From positions 1 through 10,566 of the forward strand of contig NZ_JAWHTD010000075.1 in assembly GCF_032586235.1 (NCBI RefSeq): a DNA stretch of 10,566 nucleotides. The letters run 5' to 3'. The notes under the pieces were generated by a model. The model was not told where the DNA came from, did not search any database, and saw only the letters and a program-made list of their open reading frames with translations. The translations under genes and the position numbers were made by a program. Source of the stretch: Aestuariicoccus sp032586235 (GTDB taxonomy: Bacteria > Pseudomonadota > Alphaproteobacteria > Rhodobacterales > Rhodobacteraceae). Every line of letters begins with the position of its first letter. Within the stretch, counting starts at the first letter, position 1. Positions 6,897 to 10,566 of the stretch are shown piece after piece.

Positions 6897-7223
6897 TTAC
6901 TGAGTGTCAGAGGTACTGGAGCCGCCGCCTGCCGCCGCCGCTGCGACCGCAGCAAGACCAAGTGCACCAAGCACGGGCCCCAGGTCACCGACCAACGGAT
7001 TCACATTGTTGGTGGGAACATTACCACCATTTCCATCGGCCGCAATTGCCTCATCACTGCAACGTACCTGGATACGTCCATCATCAAGGAACTTGGCAGC
7101 AAGCACCTCACGTCCGTCACAGGCATCCATTTCCCGCGCAATTTCGAGAGCGGTCTTTTCTTGCGCCACGGCCGCAGAGGCAAGCAACGTGGCCGACGCA
7201 ACAAATGTGGTGAAAATCTTCAT
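6897..7223 (-). CDS. small secreted protein, YjbE/GfcA-like layout
   Basis: A 108-residue protein begins at ATG 7221-7223 with GGAGAAG ideally placed upstream (7227-7233). Residues 1-20 form a clear signal peptide ending AVA before Gln21. The mature part has a small domain with Cys35 (MDACDG) and Cys55 (IQVRCSDE), which could form a disulfide. An Asn/Gly-rich linker follows, then a hydrophobic Leu/Ala/Val run (81-98), a GGG, and a Ser/Thr tail ending in Gln. E. coli YjbE and GfcA, small secreted proteins of the yjbEFGH and gfc operons, share this plan of signal peptide, Ala/Val run, Gly cluster and Thr/Ser-rich end. I therefore infer a related role in exopolysaccharide production. The sequence match itself is low, and its biochemical function is unknown. 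Confidence 0.7.
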   Translation of the reverse strand: MKIFTTFVASATLLASAAVAQEKTALEIAREMDACDGREVLAAKFLDDGRIQVRCSDEAIAADGNGGNVPTNNVNPLVGDLGPVLGALGLAAVAAAAAGGGSSTSDTQ

Positions 7224-7556
7224 TTTCTTCTCCGGGGTTAAAAACCTTGTCTCCTTGTACGGGATTCTCTCTGGGGTTTCTAGCGTGAGCGAAGGATGAT
7301 TCCAGATTTCTCCTGATCTCAGCGCCTTTTCCTGCTCAAACTTTGCGCTTTTGGGTGACTTTAACGGCGCACCTCAACGGCTTGACGCCACATTGCTTGC
7401 GCGATGGGCCACCATGCGCCTTGAAGCGTGTAACAGGCTGATCCCTGCGCAGCACAGCCGCGAGGTTTGCCGACATGACTTCTCCTTGAGGGCGCTTCGG
7501 GGCAAACCGATTGTCGCTAAACCGCAGGTATGACATACACCGTGGAACGGTAATTT
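7224..7556. promoter_or_regulatory. divergent regulatory region between the secreted protein and the autokinase
   Basis: This 333-bp stretch separates oppositely transcribed genes and must hold promoters for both. It contains the possible 46-codon ORF on the minus strand. Just before the autokinase start is a small inverted repeat, ACCGT-GGA-ACGGT (7539-7551), overlapping the presumed ribosome binding site. TTGTCG at 7511 with CATACA at 7534 is a poor -35/-10 candidate. No strong promoter or terminator can be named by eye. Confidence 0.35.
7336..7476 (-). CDS. possible small basic protein of 46 residues
   Basis: ATG at 7474-7476 is preceded by AAGGAGAAGTC, a very good Shine-Dalgarno match. 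It opens a frame starting MSANLAAVLRRDQPVTRF and ending in a lysine/arginine-rich tail (KVTQKRKV), with a stop at 7336-7338. It lies about 110 bp upstream of the small secreted protein gene and in the same direction. I recognise no family. It could be a real small protein, a leader peptide or chance; the ribosome binding site is the only strong support. Confidence 0.3.
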   Translation of the reverse strand: MSANLAAVLRRDQPVTRFKAHGGPSRKQCGVKPLRCAVKVTQKRKV

Positions 7557-9761
7557 GTGGGTCTCCAACTCATGCAAGAAAAACCTCGAGCAGCTGTTGA
7601 CAGCCGGTTTAGTAATGAGGCGCAACCCGTGAAGTTGCAGGCTGCCGAAGACGACGAAATCGATTTGCTGCAGCTATTTGGAACGTTGTGGCGCGGCAAA
7701 CTCATTATCGCCTTCTGCGCAATGGTTACGGTTTTGATCGGAGGGTATTATGCCTTTGTCGTCGCTGTGCCAAAGTACTCGGCAACAACGACACTTGCCC
7801 TTCAGCTGCGCAATGAACAGGTCGTCGATATCGAAAGCGTGGTATCCGGCGTTTCGACCGAAACTTCGGCGATCAACACCGAGCTAGAGGTGATCCGGTC
7901 GCGCGGCTTGCTGCAAAAGCTGGTAACAGAACTGAACCTGACCGATGACCCAGAGTTCAATTCCGTCCTACGGCCGGCGCCAGCGGTCTCGTTGGAGCCT
8001 CTGAAGACGGTCATTCGAAACTTCTTTGAGCAAGCTAAGTCTCCTGAAGCTTCAGATGCTTCGAGTGACGCTCTCCCCGCCGAGCAAGCCACCATGAACC
8101 GGACGGTCGGCGCGGTGCGCTCTGCAGTCTCGGCTTCGAACCAACGCAATACCTATGTGTTTTCGATCAGCGCCAAGACCGAAAATCCCATGAAATCGGC
8201 ACGCATCGCCAACACGCTGGCTGAGCTCTATATCCAGGATCAGGTCGATGTGAAATTTCAAGCAACGGAGAACGCCGTCACCTGGCTGTCGGAGCGGGTG
8301 GTCGAGCTGGAGGCTGAGCTTGAAGCGAAGGAAAACCAGATCAAAGACGCGCGCGCGCGCATGGACCTGACCAGCGTCGAGGCGCTTGAAGCACTCAACC
8401 AGCAAGCTCGTGATGTCCGCGACCGTTTGGGAGAAACCCGTGCAAATACCGGCGTTCTCGAGGCTCGGCTTTCCCGGTTCGAAGAGTTGCGGGCAGCGGC
8501 AAACCCAGCTGAAATGGTGGAGGCTTTTGAGGATCCGACGCTTGATCGTCTCGTCGAAGACGCGGTTGCCGGCGACGAGTCAGCGTTGCGACTCTTCGAA
8601 TCCCGGTACGATTTGCTGACCGGCCGGGTCGAGACGAATCTGAACAGGGCTCGCCAGCAGGCCGATGCGCTGGCGGCTTCGTTGGCGCGGCTCGAGAGCG
8701 ACATCGAAAGCCAATCCGCCGGTCTCGTCGAGCTGCAGCAACTAGAGCGCGACACGGAAGCCACGCGCACGCTTTACCAGACTTTTCTCACCCGTCTGAA
8801 GGAAACCTCCGTTCAGCGCGGCCTGCAGCAGGCCGACAGCCGCGTCCTTTCGGAAGCGACGCCCGGCACCTATGTTGAACCGCGCAAGAGCAGGATCCTT
8901 GCACTTTCCATGATCCTTGGTGTCCTGCTGGGCGCAGGACTTGTTCTTTCGCGACAGTTCTTGCACACCGGCTTCCGTGTGCCGGAAGAACTCGGGGCGC
9001 AAACCGGACACATGATCCTTGGGCAGATTCCACGCATCCCAATCCGCCGGCGCAACCAGCTGATCGACTATCTCAACGACAAACCCATATCCGCCGCATC
9101 AGAGGCTATCCGGAATCTGCGGACCTCGATTCTTTTGACGGATGTCGACAACCCGCCTCAAATCATCATGTCGACCTCGTCGATCCCGGGCGAGGGCAAG
9201 ACCACGCAGGCGGTCTCTATTGCTCATAATCTGGCCGGGCTCGGCAAGAAAGTACTCCTGGTTGAAGGTGATATTCGACGTCGCACTTTTGGCGAGTATT
9301 TCAATTTTGATGGCGACGGTGGCGGCATCATTGCCGCCATGACGTCAGACACACCCATCGAGGAGTTGATCCTCCGCGATCCTCGCATCGACGTGGATGT
9401 ACTGATGGGCGAGCCATCACGGGTGAATGCGGCAGACCTTTTTTCGTCCGACCGGTTCAAAGCCTTCCTCGATAGGGCGCGACAGGCCTACGACTTCATT
9501 ATCATCGACACGCCGCCGGTTCTCGTCGTTCCTGATGCGCGGATCATCGGCCAATCGGTCGATGCCATCATGTTCACCGTTGCCTGGGACAAGACCACAA
9601 GAACCCAGGTGAGCGACGCTCTGCGCCAGTTCTCGACCATCAATCTGCATGTCACTGGTCTGGTGCTTGCGCAGATCGATCCCAAGGGCATGAAGCGCTA
9701 CGGCTACGGCGGTTCATACGGAGCTTACGCCAAGTACGGGACGGGCTATTACCACTCCTGA
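7557..9761 (+). CDS. polysaccharide co-polymerase / tyrosine autokinase (Wzc/ExoP type)
   Basis: This 734-residue inner membrane protein combines a Wzz chain-length domain with a bacterial tyrosine kinase. After a cytoplasmic start (DDEIDLLQLFGTLWRGK), TM1 spans about residues 49-71. The periplasmic part has long coiled coils (about 235-300 and 350-400) and a GNVR segment, LYQTFLTRLKETSVQRGLQQ; TM2 is at 447-468. The kinase follows: Walker A SSIPGEGKTT with Lys548, Walker A' VLLVEGDIRRR with Asp572, and Walker B FIIIDTPP with Asp651. The C-terminus is a tyrosine cluster with seven Tyr in the last 20 or so residues (YGYGGSYGAYAKYGTGYY), the site of trans-autophosphorylation. Wzc works with Wza and Wzy to control polymerisation and export. 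The start is GTG 7557 or ATG 7572; neither ribosome binding site is decisive. The usual DxD of Walker A' is EGD here. The gene appears intact. Confidence 0.92.
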   Translation: MGLQLMQEKPRAAVDSRFSNEAQPVKLQAAEDDEIDLLQLFGTLWRGKLIIAFCAMVTVLIGGYYAFVVAVPKYSATTTLALQLRNEQVVDIESVVSGVSTETSAINTELEVIRSRGLLQKLVTELNLTDDPEFNSVLRPAPAVSLEPLKTVIRNFFEQAKSPEASDASSDALPAEQATMNRTVGAVRSAVSASNQRNTYVFSISAKTENPMKSARIANTLAELYIQDQVDVKFQATENAVTWLSERVVELEAELEAKENQIKDARARMDLTSVEALEALNQQARDVRDRLGETRANTGVLEARLSRFEELRAAANPAEMVEAFEDPTLDRLVEDAVAGDESALRLFESRYDLLTGRVETNLNRARQQADALAASLARLESDIESQSAGLVELQQLERDTEATRTLYQTFLTRLKETSVQRGLQQADSRVLSEATPGTYVEPRKSRILALSMILGVLLGAGLVLSRQFLHTGFRVPEELGAQTGHMILGQIPRIPIRRRNQLIDYLNDKPISAASEAIRNLRTSILLTDVDNPPQIIMSTSSIPGEGKTTQAVSIAHNLAGLGKKVLLVEGDIRRRTFGEYFNFDGDGGGIIAAMTSDTPIEELILRDPRIDVDVLMGEPSRVNAADLFSSDRFKAFLDRARQAYDFIIIDTPPVLVVPDARIIGQSVDAIMFTVAWDKTTRTQVSDALRQFSTINLHVTGLVLAQIDPKGMKRYGYGGSYGAYAKYGTGYYHS

Positions 9762-9791
9762 GCCGCGATGTCGGGCATTCGACACTCAATG

Positions 9792-9810
9792 AGGTTCTTG
9801 ACCAGAACCT
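9792..9810. terminator. hairpin downstream of the autokinase gene
   Basis: AGGTTCT (9792-9798) and AGAACCT (9804-9810) form a perfect 7-bp stem with a 5-nt loop, 31 bp after the autokinase stop. No T-run follows, so it may be a weak or factor-dependent terminator, or part of a decayed mobile element. A second small hairpin, TCATGC-TTC-GCATGA, lies at 9917-9931. The rest of 9762-9951 shows no recognisable gene. Confidence 0.3.
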
Positions 9811-9951
9811 GAGAGCGGCGGCGCACCTGAAGGCCGATCGTCTGTAATGTTCAAAGGTCAAGCCGTCCCGGCTCGGTGAGGGCGCACTCCGCGATCGATG
9901 CTTGCCCCTCTCGGCATCATGCTTCGCATGACCCAGCCGGGCAGTGGATCG

Positions 9952-10131
9952 CTGTATTGCTGCTCTGACGGCGTGCGAGGCCAGGTTATCGAGAATGACG
10001 ACGGTTCCGGGTGCAATTTCCCGGACGAGCACTTCGCGGATGTAGGTGGCAAATGACGGAGCATCCATTGCCCCCTTGATGACCCATGGCGCGATCAATG
10101 CACCGCAACATGACAAAATCAGCCCTTGCCA
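9952..10131 (-). mobile_element. IS630-family transposase, internal fragment
   Basis: On the minus strand about 60 codons read LWQGLILSCCGALIAPWVIK, then GAMDAPSFATYIREVLV and PGTVVILDNLASH. This is the middle of an IS630-type DDE transposase, including the second catalytic aspartate within VILDNLASH (codon 9988-9990). In intact relatives the first Asp lies upstream in a DET segment, and the third acidic residue lies downstream in a PYSPDLNPIE segment. Neither is found, and after AAIQ (about 9952) the similarity ends. The element is therefore a truncated, inactive remnant joined on its upstream side to the recombinase fragment. Confidence 0.7.
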
Positions 10132-10152
10132 AAGGCGGCGTCCACATATGAA

Positions 10153-10566
10153 TCACAGATCAGACGTCTGGGGACTCCCTCCCGATTCAGGTGCAACCCG
10201 AAACGCTCTAATATCAAGAAATTTCGCCAAAGACTGAAGCCCGCCATTGTCACCCTGAGTTCGATATGTGTCCCGATAATGGCCACCATAGAAGACAAAT
10301 GGAGTAGTTTGTCGCAGTTCAAGCCATTGATGTGGCTCCAGTTCGACGTTTTTTCCGACCACCGTCCGGTTCGAGAAGGCGTTTTCGACGATTTCCCGCT
10401 TTTCGGCCTCCGTGCCGTGAAGATGAAGCTGCGCAAGACATTTTGCCAGTTCGAGGAAACGCATGCGGTCCGCCTCGATTTCGGCCGGATCCGGCTGTCT
10501 CGCCAACTCTTCCTCGAGCGCCGCGATCGACAGCGTCAGCTCACGTTTCTTTTTGCCGAACGTGTC
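10153..10566 (-). pseudogene. probable large serine recombinase, C-terminal part (runs off the window)
   Basis: The minus-strand frame is open from the window end to a stop at 10153-10155. It has a charged coiled-coil stretch, KKKRELTLSIAALEEELARQ, then ADRMRFLELAKCLAQLHLHG, TEAEKREIVENAFSNRTVVG and NVELEPHQWLE. A coiled coil followed by 'AEKREIVxxxxSNRTVxGKNVxLEPxxWL' resembles the C-terminus of recombinase-family (large serine recombinase) proteins, which integrate or excise mobile elements. The catalytic serine domain would lie outside the window. After WLELRQ the sequence looks unlike the family, so the end may be altered by the junction with the IS630 fragment. Whether the gene is whole upstream cannot be seen. 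Classed as a likely pseudogene, moderate confidence. Confidence 0.5.

Noticed and set aside
8258..8770. Minus-strand Ser/Arg-rich ORF of 170 codons
   Set aside because: It is opposite the coiled-coil part of the autokinase; Ser/Arg richness is the antisense image of repeated Glu/Ala/Arg codons.
1..10566. CRISPR array, tRNA or rRNA genes, toxin-antitoxin pair or phage-defence genes
   Set aside because: No regularly spaced repeats, no RNA-gene signatures and no matching protein families were seen.

Overview
The window looks like part of an exopolysaccharide (capsule-type) locus from an alphaproteobacterium, most likely a member of the Rhodobacteraceae. The basis is moderately high G+C, a YjbH-YjbF-Wza export operon, a large tyrosine autokinase with an EGDIRRR-type Walker A' motif, and several insertion-sequence remnants. 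The species assignment is inference. No RNA gene or CRISPR array was seen.

Left end (1-1085): a series of broken sugar-polymer genes on the + strand. A possible IS630-type transposase tail lies at the very edge. It is followed by the C-terminal end of GDP-L-fucose synthase, a stub of mannose-1-phosphate guanylyltransferase cut off after about 13 codons, and a family 2 glycosyltransferase lacking its N-terminus and start codon. Positions 1086-1358 hold no convincing gene, but contain a 9-bp inverted repeat and a strong ribosome binding site.

Centre (1359-5438): an intact co-directional operon. It encodes a YjbH-type outer membrane protein (TTG start), a YjbF-type lipoprotein overlapping it by 4 nt, and a Wza-type outer membrane polysaccharide export lipoprotein. 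A hairpin at 5461-5499 probably ends the transcript.

Minus-strand group (5508-7476): a truncated and frameshifted undecaprenyl-phosphate sugar transferase, a short IS256-type transposase start, an RfaH/NusG-like antiterminator, a small secreted protein whose layout recalls YjbE/GfcA, and a possible 46-codon ORF. The intergenic stretch 6691-6896 shows nothing recognisable.

Right part (7557-10566): an intact Wzz/BY-kinase co-polymerase transcribed divergently from the minus-strand group. Beyond it are an IS630-type transposase fragment and the C-terminal part of what is probably a large serine recombinase, which runs off the window.

The intact genes would form the export and control part of an EPS pathway: Wza pore, autokinase co-polymerase, YjbF/YjbH accessory proteins and an RfaH-like elongation factor. 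The precursor and assembly genes (fcl, manC, glycosyltransferase, initiating sugar transferase) are broken here, so the polymer would need genes elsewhere or may no longer be made. I see no clear sign of an undescribed system. The most interesting points are the selective decay, the YjbE-like protein and the helical insertion in Wza.
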